Assembly (NCBI GenBank): GCA_020859985.1
Contig: JAJBVD010000008.1
Span: 1-64,000, forward strand
Reading direction: 5' to 3'
From: Clostridiales bacterium
GTDB lineage: Bacteria > Bacillota > Clostridia > Lachnospirales > Lachnospiraceae
DNA length: 64,000 bases
A model generated the notes under the pieces. That model had not been told where the DNA came from, did no database searches, and saw only the letters and a list, made by a program, of their open reading frames with translations. The position numbers and the translations under genes were made by a program. Of this stretch, positions 6,115 to 15,198 are shown piece after piece. The first letter of the stretch is position 1. The number at the start of each line of letters is the position of its first letter.

Positions 6115-8415
6115 CTACTCTTTCTTTTCGATGTAGTTGTTAATGGCAAGCGAGTAGTCTTTATCCTTGATTTCGGGTATAGTCACGATTTTAACTTTTT
6201 CGATAACGTCTTCATACGCGGTATAAAGGCTGTAGACCGTTTGAATATCGTTCTCGCTCATTATGTTCTGTGCCCGCTGTGGTGTATAGATATTGGAGCC
6301 GTCAATCATGCAGATGCGACCTCTGTGCGAGACAGCCTTATTGTTGTTCAAGAACAGAATACAAGCCGAAACACCGGTGGAGTAAAAAACACCACTGGCC
6401 ATCGTAATGATAGCTTCGAGCTTATCTGATTCAACAAGTTGTCTCCTGATTTCGCCCTCCTTGCCACCTCTAAAAAGTACACCTTGCGGAAGCACAACGG
6501 CACAGCGACCGGTCTTTGGATTCATGGATTTTACCATGTGCTGAAGCCAGGCAAAGTCACCATTGGAGTCTGTCGGGCAACCCCAGATATTTCTTCCGTA
6601 AATATCGCTGCTGAATTGCTCGGCTCCCCAGTTCTTGAGCGAAAACGGGGGATTTGCGACCACACAATCAAATGTCTGCAAAGACCCACGCTCCAGATAA
6701 TTCGGGGAACGCAAGGTATCGCCCTGCGTTACTTTGAAATCTCGCGCACCGTGCAAAAACAGATTCATTCTTGCAATAGCAGATGTAGCAAGGCTTTTTT
6801 CTTGCCCATAAATTTTGCCATAAGTCAGCTTATCATCATGCATAAATCTGATAGCTTCGATTAGCATTCCCCCGGTTCCACACGCAGGGTCATATACAGT
6901 TTCTCCAGCTTTTGGAGCCATCAGCATAATCAGCAATTTTACAATAGAACGGGGTGTGTAAAACTCACCGGCGTTCTTCTTTGATAGATCGGCAAATTTC
7001 TTAATGAGAAACTCGTAACTGTCGCCCATAACATCTGCAGAGTAATTTTCATTTCCTACCTTGATTTTTGACATATGTTCAATCAAGTCTTTCAAGCGTT
7101 CGTCGGACAATTTGGTTTTATCCGTCCAGTTCGCATCATCAAAACTACTGAACACGCCGCTGAGAGTATCGGGATTAGCACGTTCAATACCATTCATGGC
7201 ATTAACAATCGCCACACCGACATTTTCACTTGCCTCACGGACATCTTGCCAATGGCATCCTTCCGGTATCACAAAACGATGGTTCTCCGGAAAGCTGGCA
7301 TATTCTTCATCGCCGCCGGATTCCTCAAGTGCCGCCTGCGTTTCTTCATCATATACGTCGGAAAGGCGCTTATAAAAGAGGATAGGAGTTACATAACTTT
7401 TGTATTCGTCCTGATTTATAGGGCCGCGCAAAATGTTACAGGCTTCAAACAGGTGTGAGAAGAGCTTTTGACTTGTTGTTTCCTCGTGATGTGCAACGCT
7501 GGCTTCAAGCTCCGTATCTGCAACATCCATAGCTGATTGCATCATTTCCGCACGACCTCCTATTTCTGCTTTTTTACCAGTAGAAGGTTCCACACCAACA
7601 CTACCGCTTTCTTGAATCTTTTCGAATTTGGGTGGATATCGATTTTCAAATTCCAACAAAATCTTTAAGAGCCGCTCGTCTAAAAATGTGAGGGCGTGCT
7701 TTCTTATATTTGTTGGCACACCATAATATGCTTCAGCTACAGCGCCGGTAATAGCAGCAATGGTATCGCTGTCGCCGCCAATAGAAATAGCATTACGAAT
7801 TGCGTCCTCAAAGCTGGTGGATTCGAAGAATGCTTCGAGCGCTTGTGGCACAGTATTTTGACAGGTTTCGTTGAACTGGTAGGTATCACGGATGGAATCC
7901 AGCGTAAAGTCAATGGGATAATAGTGCTTTACGATATAATCCTGAATTTCCATAAGACTGTTGCCTGTTCGAGCAAGAAAAACTGCAACCGCAGTAGCTT
8001 CCGCACCCTTGATGCCTTCCGGGTGATTGTGGGTGATTTCAGTGACACTTTTTGAAAGAATGATGGCTTCTTCAATAGAGTTTGCCACATATCCGCATCC
8101 ACTGACTCGCATAGCCGCACCATTACCGTAGCTGTTGTATGGATGTGGACGATCGGAATATATCCATTTGCGGAACGAACCGCCATAACCGCAGTTCGGA
8201 TATGGACGACCGATTTTTTGCATGGAATCAACTGTCTGTTCGCCGAGGTCGCTATAGTCAGAATTGCTTCGCATAAGAGCGTCACATATGGCCAGTGACA
8301 TTACAGAATCATCTGTAAAGAAACATTTATGGGTGAGCAGGTCGAAATCCTTTGATTTGTGGTTATCCCACTCAAAGCGCGATCCGACGATATCACCGAT
8401 GATTGCTCCAATCAT
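6115..8415 (-). CDS. ADP-ribosylglycohydrolase-HsdM fusion
   Basis: One 766-codon frame joins two domains. Residues 1 to about 262 are an ADP-ribosylglycohydrolase (DraG/ARH family): it starts MIGAIIGDIVGS, has a metal motif FTDDS at about 33-37 and the second motif GGDSDT at about 213-218. After a linker, residues about 310-766 are a type I HsdM with DPACGTGG at 509-516 and NPPF at 588-591. Both halves keep their catalytic residues. ARH enzymes remove ADP-ribose from proteins or nucleic acids; HsdM methylates adenine. The start is ATG 8415 behind GTGAGG, 22 bases after hsdR. A ribosome site inside the linker could also give a free HsdM. The frame ends at a TAG that cuts off a conserved tail. 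I know of no characterised protein with this layout. Confidence 0.88.
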   Translation of the reverse strand: MIGAIIGDIVGSRFEWDNHKSKDFDLLTHKCFFTDDSVMSLAICDALMRSNSDYSDLGEQTVDSMQKIGRPYPNCGYGGSFRKWIYSDRPHPYNSYGNGAAMRVSGCGYVANSIEEAIILSKSVTEITHNHPEGIKGAEATAVAVFLARTGNSLMEIQDYIVKHYYPIDFTLDSIRDTYQFNETCQNTVPQALEAFFESTSFEDAIRNAISIGGDSDTIAAITGAVAEAYYGVPTNIRKHALTFLDERLLKILLEFENRYPPKFEKIQESGSVGVEPSTGKKAEIGGRAEMMQSAMDVADTELEASVAHHEETTSQKLFSHLFEACNILRGPINQDEYKSYVTPILFYKRLSDVYDEETQAALEESGGDEEYASFPENHRFVIPEGCHWQDVREASENVGVAIVNAMNGIERANPDTLSGVFSSFDDANWTDKTKLSDERLKDLIEHMSKIKVGNENYSADVMGDSYEFLIKKFADLSKKNAGEFYTPRSIVKLLIMLMAPKAGETVYDPACGTGGMLIEAIRFMHDDKLTYGKIYGQEKSLATSAIARMNLFLHGARDFKVTQGDTLRSPNYLERGSLQTFDCVVANPPFSLKNWGAEQFSSDIYGRNIWGCPTDSNGDFAWLQHMVKSMNPKTGRCAVVLPQGVLFRGGKEGEIRRQLVESDKLEAIITMASGVFYSTGVSACILFLNNNKAVSHRGRICMIDGSNIYTPQRAQNIMSENDIQTVYSLYTAYEDVIEKVKIVTIPEIKDKDYSLAINNYIEKKE
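7540..7562 (-). promoter_or_regulatory. Possible internal ribosome site for a free HsdM
   Basis: On the minus strand TAGGAGG (7562-7556) is followed after ten bases by two in-frame ATG codons (7545-7540), residues 291-292 of the fusion. They lie in the linker about 20 residues before the conserved HsdM start. This could yield a standalone HsdM beside the fusion, and may be the relic of two once-separate genes. Confidence 0.45.
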
Positions 8416-8437
8416 TTATGAACCTCACTTTCCCCAA

Positions 8438-11362
8438 TTAATAATACTGCTCAATATAGTTATAGGCTTTATCAAAGACATCCTTGTCTTTGATTTTGTA
8501 TTTAATCCAGACGACACTGCGGAGAGCTTTTTTAACTTCTTGCTTACCGGCTGTGGTGTTCTGCCAACCATCAAACCGAACAATTTTTACGATGCTGTCA
8601 ATGTCCGCAACGATGCGCTCCACAATAACAGGTGTACTGCGGTTTTTTACGCCATTAAAAAGTTTAGTAAGCGCTGCGATACCTTTATCCACCTCTTCCT
8701 CTGGTACAACTTCCTTTTCAGCCTGTGCAGCCTCCTTAGCCAATTCAAGTAGAAGTTTCAGAAATTCGATGCTGGTGATGAGTCCCTGCTCGTGTTTTTC
8801 ACGCAAGGATTCTAACTTCTCACCCAGCCGTACAAACTTCGGGTCGTTAGAGTGATGCAGTATTTTCGCAACGAGATTAATTTCAACCTTCTTCGTTGTC
8901 TTCCTCAAATCCTTCTGTTTCTCTAAGAAGTCATCGATAAGGTCGGCGTCCATAGAAAGAATATCCATGTCTTCATCGGCCTCACCGACAGTGACATTCT
9001 GATGGACAAGTTCAATAGTTTTCGCGCCAAGAGATGCCCAGATTAGTCCGCCGCGACCGTCTGTCGGTTTTACAGATTCATATACACGGGAAAGCCACTG
9101 ATAATCGACCTTATATGGATTTAGAAAGCTGTCAGGAGACAGGGCATCCCATGCGCGATTTAGGACACGGTAATCCGCTGCAAATGCATCCTTTTCTTTG
9201 TTTGTGGGCAAGCATTCCTGTGCGGCCATCAAACCTTCCCAGCCTTCAACAGTCCTGTCTACGCCCATAAAATAACTCAGGCATTTTTTTAAGAGTGCCG
9301 GAAGCTGCTTTTTGATTTCTTCAATGTTGGTAATGATACGGCGCATACTGTTTTCATCAAAATCAAGAGCTTTTGCCACATCATCAAAGATGCCGATATA
9401 GTCAACAATCAGTCCATGTGTCTTTCCTTGGTCATAGGTTCTGTTGGTACGACATATGGCCTGAAGGAGGGTGTGGTCTTTCATTGGTTTGTCAAGATAC
9501 ATAACTTGAAGAATCGGTGCGTCAAATCCGGTCAACAGTTTCGCTGTGACAATCACAAGTTTGAGAGGGCTGTTTGGGTCACGGAAATAATCCAGAACTT
9601 TTCCTTCCTGGTCACGGTCACGGCGATATTTTTTATATCTATCCTCTTTATCGTTATTCGTATCCATGACAATCGTGGTAGCTTCTTCGCCGAGCAGTTC
9701 GTCAAGGACAGCCTTATACATCAAGCAGCATTCACGGTCATAAACGACCACTTGTCCTTTGTAACCGTTAGGCTCTATCTTCTCCTTAAAATGCTTGGCG
9801 ATGTGTTCGCACACCTTACGGATACGAGCCGGATTGTACATAATGGCTTTCATATTGACACGACGTGAAAGTTCATTCTTTTCATCTTTTGAAAGCCCAG
9901 CCTCGTTAGTCATTTCATCAAACTCTCGGTCAAGTTTATCCTTGTCCACATGGAGTTCTACCGGAACTGGCTCAAAGTGGAGAGGCAGGGTTGCCCCATC
10001 ACGGATGGAATCTGAGAAGGAATATCGACTCATATATCCGGTGCGGTCTTCTTCAGCGCCGAATGTGGCAAAAGTGTTCTTGTCAACACGATTGATAGGT
10101 GTACCGGTCAGACCGAAGAAGAAAGCATTCGGAAGCGCCATCCGCATTTTTTCGCCGAGGTTGCCCTCTTGCGTTCTGTGTGCTTCGTCCACCATGACAA
10201 TGATATTGTCTCGTGCATTCAATTCGCCGTCAACCTCTCCAAACTTGAAAATGGTTGTAATAAGGATTTTCCTCATATCCCCACGGAAAAATGAAATCAA
10301 TTCTTCCTTTGTGGATGCGCTCGAAAGGTTAGGTATATCGGATGCATTAAAGGTAGCTGTGATTTGCGTTTCAAGGTCAATGCGGTCATCAACAATTACG
10401 ACCGTTGGATTCCTAAGCTCTGGAATCATACGGAGCTTCTGCGCGGCAAATACCATCAGAAGAGATTTGCCGGAACCTTGGAAATGCCAGATGAGACCCT
10501 TTTTCGGATAGCCTGCGACCACACGATTAACAATCAAATTTGCACCTTCAAACTGCTGGTACAAGCAGATAATTTTATATTTGCGGTATTTCTTATCAGT
10601 CGCAAACATAGTGAAAAATTGAAAGATGTCCATTACCTTTTCTGGAACAATCATATCTTCAATACTAATTTTTACATCGGCAAGACCGCCTTCCGCTTTG
10701 TGGGTAGCGGTATGCCAAGGTCCCCACATATTGATGGGCATATTAATTGAACCATAGCGGTAGCATTTTCCCTCTGTTGCAAAGTTAAATACGTTCGTCA
10801 CAAACATAGCTGGTATGCTCTTTTCGTAGGCAGAAATATCTCCGGCGGCATCAAGCCATGTAATCGCACTGCGAACAGGCGTTTTAAGTTCGCCAACAGC
10901 AATCGGAAATCCATTAATGAGAAGCACAATGTCAAGCCGTTTGCCGCCTTCCGCCTGCGGATATACCCATTGATTCGTAACGACATATTCATTGAGAGCA
11001 AGGTCTTCTTTATTCATGGTTCCAAAAAATCGAATTGGTATCATGCGTCCGTCCTTGCCAAAGGGATAGGAATTTTCTTCAAAAATCATCTTTTTGAAAA
11101 TTTCGTTCTGGGTGACAAGGTTATGCGGCTGAACAGACAAAATAACCGTTCTGAGCTTGTAGATGACTTCATCTGCACGAGAAGGTTCTTCTGCAATTTC
11201 AGGATTTAATCTTATCAGCGCTTCTTTCACCATAGGCTCAACAAGTACGTCCGAATACATACGGGGAAGCTCCTCGGCGGGAATATACTGCCACCCGTTG
11301 CCTTTGAGTGTGGAAATAATCATCTGCTCGATGGTGTTATCTTCGTTAAAATTCTTAGTCAT
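8438..11362 (-). CDS. hsdR: Type I restriction endonuclease/translocase HsdR
   Basis: This 974-residue motor and nuclease subunit cuts unmodified DNA at a distance. The N-terminal PD-(D/E)xK nuclease motif is seen as LDIV (D144) and GELK (E158, K160). The SF2 helicase carries Walker A GSGKS near 296-300, DEAH at 392-395 and GLTGTP further on. The C-terminal region is helical and charged, as expected for the HsdM-binding end. It starts at ATG 11362 after GGAGGAAGCATT. It lies 62 bases after the degenerate methylase gene and 22 bases before the ARH-HsdM fusion, so it is in the same operon. All catalytic motifs are intact. Confidence 0.95.
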   Translation of the reverse strand: MTKNFNEDNTIEQMIISTLKGNGWQYIPAEELPRMYSDVLVEPMVKEALIRLNPEIAEEPSRADEVIYKLRTVILSVQPHNLVTQNEIFKKMIFEENSYPFGKDGRMIPIRFFGTMNKEDLALNEYVVTNQWVYPQAEGGKRLDIVLLINGFPIAVGELKTPVRSAITWLDAAGDISAYEKSIPAMFVTNVFNFATEGKCYRYGSINMPINMWGPWHTATHKAEGGLADVKISIEDMIVPEKVMDIFQFFTMFATDKKYRKYKIICLYQQFEGANLIVNRVVAGYPKKGLIWHFQGSGKSLLMVFAAQKLRMIPELRNPTVVIVDDRIDLETQITATFNASDIPNLSSASTKEELISFFRGDMRKILITTIFKFGEVDGELNARDNIIVMVDEAHRTQEGNLGEKMRMALPNAFFFGLTGTPINRVDKNTFATFGAEEDRTGYMSRYSFSDSIRDGATLPLHFEPVPVELHVDKDKLDREFDEMTNEAGLSKDEKNELSRRVNMKAIMYNPARIRKVCEHIAKHFKEKIEPNGYKGQVVVYDRECCLMYKAVLDELLGEEATTIVMDTNNDKEDRYKKYRRDRDQEGKVLDYFRDPNSPLKLVIVTAKLLTGFDAPILQVMYLDKPMKDHTLLQAICRTNRTYDQGKTHGLIVDYIGIFDDVAKALDFDENSMRRIITNIEEIKKQLPALLKKCLSYFMGVDRTVEGWEGLMAAQECLPTNKEKDAFAADYRVLNRAWDALSPDSFLNPYKVDYQWLSRVYESVKPTDGRGGLIWASLGAKTIELVHQNVTVGEADEDMDILSMDADLIDDFLEKQKDLRKTTKKVEINLVAKILHHSNDPKFVRLGEKLESLREKHEQGLITSIEFLKLLLELAKEAAQAEKEVVPEEEVDKGIAALTKLFNGVKNRSTPVIVERIVADIDSIVKIVRFDGWQNTTAGKQEVKKALRSVVWIKYKIKDKDVFDKAYNYIEQYY

Positions 11363-11424
11363 AATGCTTCCTCCAGAATACTTAGATTTTATTGTGTCAG
11401 ATTAGCTGCTTCACAAAATGTGCA

Positions 11425-13032
11425 TTAAAACAGCTTTGATTCAATGTCATGCCGGACACCACGCCAACCTTCCTCGGCGGCTGCAATTGTTTCCTTATAG
11501 AATTTCAGCCCGGTGTTATATTCTTGTATCAGAGCATCTTGAGCTTCGAGTGGCAACACAGGTACCTCCAGTTCAATGATATCTCTATAGTTAATATTTA
11601 CAACTACAGTACCTCGTTGCAAACTTTGAAGCATCTTGATTCCCACCGGTGACTCAAGAAAGAGCTTTAAATAGCCACCACGCAACATCTCTTTTGGTCG
11701 GATTACATTTATATTAGCGGAAGGAATGCAGATCGTTGGCTGCTTTTCAAAAACAGCAACTTTTACCGTAGTACCTCTTGCGGTCACCAGGACATCTCCA
11801 TCTTCAAGAACATAACGTGATACCTTTCGCGGTTCTTCCTCAATGAAATCAAGGGCTTCGTAATCAATTCCTGTATCGGTAATATTCGAGATGTTGATTA
11901 CTGCGATATTCCCACTTTCGGATTTTGTGTTTACTGCCTTGCCACGAAACACCGTCGCAGCGTCCTTTAATCGCAGCTTCTTTACAGGAGAAGAAGCAAA
12001 AGATTTCATGTCCTCGTCTTCTTCAGAAAAAGCCATATCGATGTTCCAGCCGTTTAGGTCTGCAAATTCATCGCTAAATAGAAGAAGCTCGTTTTCAATC
12101 ACCAGTTTCTTGCAGGGCGAGGTCTTGCGAATAGGTTTGTCAGAGCTGTATTGTCTCAGTACCACATCATCAGTTTGACCTGTGGAGAATACAAACAGGT
12201 AGGTGCGGATGGATGTATACGGAGTAAACAGTCCGGCGGGCAAAGCGCTGATTTCCTTAATTTTATAATTACTTTCAATGTATTCACGCAGCGCGGCGGC
12301 GCTACCACCACCAAATGTTATCTTTGCGGGCAACACAATCACGAGCTCGCCGTCCATATTAATATGGTACAGAAGATTCTGTACAGCTATTAAATCGGGC
12401 TCCCTGCTGATAAAGTCCTCCCCATTTACCAGCATTCGTCCGCCGAAAATAGGAACGCAGAAAATTAGGTCGAATTTTCTGTCTGTAAAACCATAGCTGT
12501 AAATGTCTGCAGAAATCATTTTTACATTTTCAATGTGACTATAAGCGATTGAAATCAGCTCGGCTTTTATTGCCTGACGAGACACAAGAGTAAACTCAAT
12601 TTCTGGGTTTGCCTCAACCAAATCAAGAAGAGATGGACCATATTGCTCACATTCAGTAACCAGTATCTTTTTCGTATTGTCGTTGAAATATTTAGAAAAA
12701 TTTTCGACTAAAACATCTGGCACGTAAAGCTCCCGACCATCATTGGCTATATTCATAAAGGAAAGAATGCTTCGCTCATCAATTGGAGAGAGTGTTTTGT
12801 AGATTGAAAAAAACAGCTCGGCATCTCCGGGGAAGCGTGGCAAAGAAGTGGATACCTCCTGCATAGTCTTGTAAACTATATCGGCGTTGTCGTCTTTTCC
12901 AGAGGATGATTGCTTGGTCTTGACAACTCTATAGAGGAGATCAATCATGCTTGACTGGTCTCCAAATCCATAACTTCTCATCACGTCTACTGCGTTGCGT
13001 AAATCCTTGTCTATTATTACGTTTCTACTCAT
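11425..13032 (-). CDS. Degenerate methylase domain fused to a single HsdS TRD
   Basis: The 535-residue product opens the restriction operon. Residues about 100-310 follow the methyltransferase fold, but the motif I region (VTECEQYGP) lacks the AdoMet glycine motif. The catalytic NPP[F/Y] position reads CVPIFGG, so it is probably not an active methylase. Residues about 350-535 are one HsdS-type target-recognition domain (conserved stretches VFRGKAV and GTVVVNINYRDI). It may be a DNA-binding modulator or competitor of the HsdS subunits, or a distinct accessory subunit. The start is ATG 13032 after GGGAGG, just below a consensus promoter. The function is not known to me. Confidence 0.75.
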   Translation of the reverse strand: MSRNVIIDKDLRNAVDVMRSYGFGDQSSMIDLLYRVVKTKQSSSGKDDNADIVYKTMQEVSTSLPRFPGDAELFFSIYKTLSPIDERSILSFMNIANDGRELYVPDVLVENFSKYFNDNTKKILVTECEQYGPSLLDLVEANPEIEFTLVSRQAIKAELISIAYSHIENVKMISADIYSYGFTDRKFDLIFCVPIFGGRMLVNGEDFISREPDLIAVQNLLYHINMDGELVIVLPAKITFGGGSAAALREYIESNYKIKEISALPAGLFTPYTSIRTYLFVFSTGQTDDVVLRQYSSDKPIRKTSPCKKLVIENELLLFSDEFADLNGWNIDMAFSEEDEDMKSFASSPVKKLRLKDAATVFRGKAVNTKSESGNIAVINISNITDTGIDYEALDFIEEEPRKVSRYVLEDGDVLVTARGTTVKVAVFEKQPTICIPSANINVIRPKEMLRGGYLKLFLESPVGIKMLQSLQRGTVVVNINYRDIIELEVPVLPLEAQDALIQEYNTGLKFYKETIAAAEEGWRGVRHDIESKLF

Positions 13033-13064
13033 TCAAAAGGCACCTCCCTCGACTTTCTGATAGT

Positions 13065-13093
13065 ATTATATCGCACTTAATTTAGTATGTCAA
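13065..13093 (-). promoter_or_regulatory. Consensus sigma-A promoter of the restriction operon
   Basis: On the minus strand TTGACA (13093-13088) is followed by exactly 17 bases and TATAAT (13070-13065). Both hexamers are perfect. The first start codon is at 13032, with GGGAGG between. This should drive strong transcription of the whole minus-strand island. Confidence 0.85.
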
Positions 13094-13291
13094 TACCAAA
13101 ATAAGAGTTCGGCGTAAATTTTCTGTGAAGTTTTCGCTACTCCCCGTTTCACTGGAGTGTGAAGTCATTCGGCAGACTTTAAATCTTTTAATTTTTCCTC
13201 ACACTTTTTAATTTTTCCTCCGCTCTCAAATTTGCGGGGTAAGTTGAAAAAAGGGGAGCAAACACCATCAGCGAGATTTGACAGAAAGGAG

Positions 13292-13361
13292 TGAGCCGAT
13301 GCAGGCAGCAGTACAAGCGAAAATGCCCAGAAATCAAGCCTTTTTCGGCTCATTCTGGGCA
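13292..13361. other. Paired inverted repeats at the island junction
   Basis: TGAGCCGA (13292-13299) pairs with TCGGCTCA (13345-13352), and TGCCCAGAA (13324-13332) pairs with TTCTGGGCA (13353-13361). They lie between the restriction island and a truncated transporter. A short open frame runs across (13302-13487) but has no recognisable product. The two hairpins cannot form together completely. They may mark an end of the inserted island. Confidence 0.35.
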
Positions 13362-13404
13362 GATGGCAGATATGTAGATTGTATCAAAGACAACGTGCAG
13401 ATAG

Positions 13405-13644
13405 AGAAAAATCGGACAGGCTGCTTCCTCGGGCTTAAGTGGTGCTCTTTTGACAATGATCGGATACTCGGCTGCAACGGCGTATGACACGAGCGTGTTA
13501 AGCGGTATTTATACGATTGCAACTCTTGTTCCTGCCATCGGGTTTATTATTCTGGCACTCGTATTGGTGTTCGTCTATCCGCTGGATAAAAAATCCGTGG
13601 AAAAGAATACGGCGATCCTGCAGGAACGGAAAAAGAATAAATAG
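13405..13644 (+). pseudogene. 3' remnant of a GPH-family sugar:cation symporter
   Basis: About 79 codons remain, beginning with the equivalent of KIGQAASSGLSGALL and running through two hydrophobic segments to a charged tail QERKKNK. This is the C-terminal end of a glycoside-pentoside-hexuronide symporter (MelB-like, normally about 450 residues). The frame is closed upstream by TAG at 13402-13404, and no further transporter sequence is present. The inserted restriction island or a deletion removed the rest. The gene would have formed a uptake/degradation pair with the GH79 enzyme 18 bases downstream. Confidence 0.75.
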
Positions 13645-13662
13645 TATATAGGAGTGTGATTG

Positions 13663-15198
13663 ATGATGTCGGAATGTATTGAATTAAAAAAGGAAGGGCT
13701 GCTTCCCATACAAAATGGCAATCCGATGCTGGTATCCTACAATATTGAATTCGCTGAAGTCACGGGGGGTACATTCTGGAAAGCTTACACACCTGAGCAG
13801 GTTGCTGGCACAGAGGATTTTACCATTCCATCGAAAGGAACCAGCTTTAATGAAATGTTTGCGGATCTGATGCAGTCCTATCCGCCAATCAACCTGTATG
13901 ATGAAAAATTACGTAATCTGGCGCGGGAATTAGGACCGGTGTGGGTACGTGTTTCCGGTACTTGGGCGACGAAAACATATTATGACTTTGACGGGACAAC
14001 AGACGGAAAGGTGCCGGAAGGATATTTAAACGTACTGACAAAAGAACAATGGCTTGGGGTGCTGGATTTTGTCAAAGCTATTCATGCGAAATTGCTGATT
14101 TCTGTTTCCAACTGTCCGGGGCTTCATAAGGCGGAAGAACCTTTTCCGACAAGGGAGGCGGAAAAGCTGTTTTCCTTGAGCAAAGAGTATGGAGTACCGA
14201 TCAATGCGGCAGAATTTACGAATGAACCGAACATGATTGACAGCAGCGGATTCCCGGAAGGGTATACGCCGGAGGATTATCATAGAGACCAGGACATTTT
14301 TTTCCGCTGGGTACGCGCAAATTATCCTGAATGCCTGTGTGTCGGCCCATGTACTACTGACAGTGGAGAAATAAGAAGCGGGAAGTCTGATGATGAGGGG
14401 TCTCCGGGAGATGTGGAACGGGTTATGGGAACCCTGTGCAGTACGGATGATCTGATGAGCGGTACGAAAGAACCGCTGGATGTATACAGCTATCATTACT
14501 ATAATGGGGTATCGGAGCGGCTGGCAAAAGTGATTGCCAGTGCACACTGGCCGGCGTCTGAGGCGCTCTCAGAGGCTTATCTGGATGGCGCTGTCGGTTT
14601 TGCAAAAGATTCCGCAAAGCTGCGCGATAAATATTGTCCGGATGGGGAAATGTGGGTAACGGAGTCCGGAGACGCAGCCGGCGGCGGCGATACATGGGCA
14701 TCCACCTATATGGATGTATTTCGTACTCTTAATGAACTGGGCGGATTTTCTAAAATAACAGGCGGTGTAGTTTTCCATAATACTTTGTGCAGCTCTGATT
14801 ATGGCCTTCTTGAACATGGGACATTCAATCCGAGACCAAATTATTTTGCATTCCTGATCTGGAACCAGCTGATGGGAACGGTTGTTTATGACGCAAAAGA
14901 AGAAATCAGAGAGGGAGCTCACGTTTTCGTTCACAGCAGAAGGGACGGGAAAAAGGGCATTGCCTATCTGATTTTGAATAACTCTTTAACAGAGTCAACG
15001 TCGGCAGTTCTCCCGAAAGAAGCGGAACGGTATACTCTGGCTGGTGAAGACGGAAATCTCCGGGCCACTGTCATGACTTTAAATGGAAAGCCTCTGGCGC
15101 TGGGGCCGGATAATGAGTTGCCGGAAATCATACCGGAATATTGCCCCGCAGGTCCCATTACTTTCGCACCGGCTACGTGTACATTTGTGATTTTGTAA
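13663..15198 (+). CDS. GH79-type glycosidase (heparanase/beta-glucuronidase-like)
   Basis: This 511-residue cytoplasmic enzyme has no signal peptide. It shows a TIM-barrel glycosidase pattern with the acid/base motif TNEPN near residue 190 and a likely nucleophile in VTESG near 335, followed by GGGDTW. A C-terminal beta domain follows from about residue 410. The arrangement matches family GH79, which includes beta-glucuronidases and heparanase. The start is ATG 13663, eight bases after AGGAG. The transporter remnant immediately upstream fits import of a uronic-acid glycoside, but the transporter is now broken. The exact substrate cannot be told. Confidence 0.75.
   Translation: MMSECIELKKEGLLPIQNGNPMLVSYNIEFAEVTGGTFWKAYTPEQVAGTEDFTIPSKGTSFNEMFADLMQSYPPINLYDEKLRNLARELGPVWVRVSGTWATKTYYDFDGTTDGKVPEGYLNVLTKEQWLGVLDFVKAIHAKLLISVSNCPGLHKAEEPFPTREAEKLFSLSKEYGVPINAAEFTNEPNMIDSSGFPEGYTPEDYHRDQDIFFRWVRANYPECLCVGPCTTDSGEIRSGKSDDEGSPGDVERVMGTLCSTDDLMSGTKEPLDVYSYHYYNGVSERLAKVIASAHWPASEALSEAYLDGAVGFAKDSAKLRDKYCPDGEMWVTESGDAAGGGDTWASTYMDVFRTLNELGGFSKITGGVVFHNTLCSSDYGLLEHGTFNPRPNYFAFLIWNQLMGTVVYDAKEEIREGAHVFVHSRRDGKKGIAYLILNNSLTESTSAVLPKEAERYTLAGEDGNLRATVMTLNGKPLALGPDNELPEIIPEYCPAGPITFAPATCTFVIL

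Noticed and set aside
13278-13487. A 69-residue gene at the island junction
   Set aside because: The frame is out of phase with the transporter remnant it overlaps, resembles no family, and overlies two hairpins.
14026-14934. Minus-strand open frames within the GH79 gene
   Set aside because: They lie opposite a strongly conserved glycosidase and show no recognisable domain or ribosome site.
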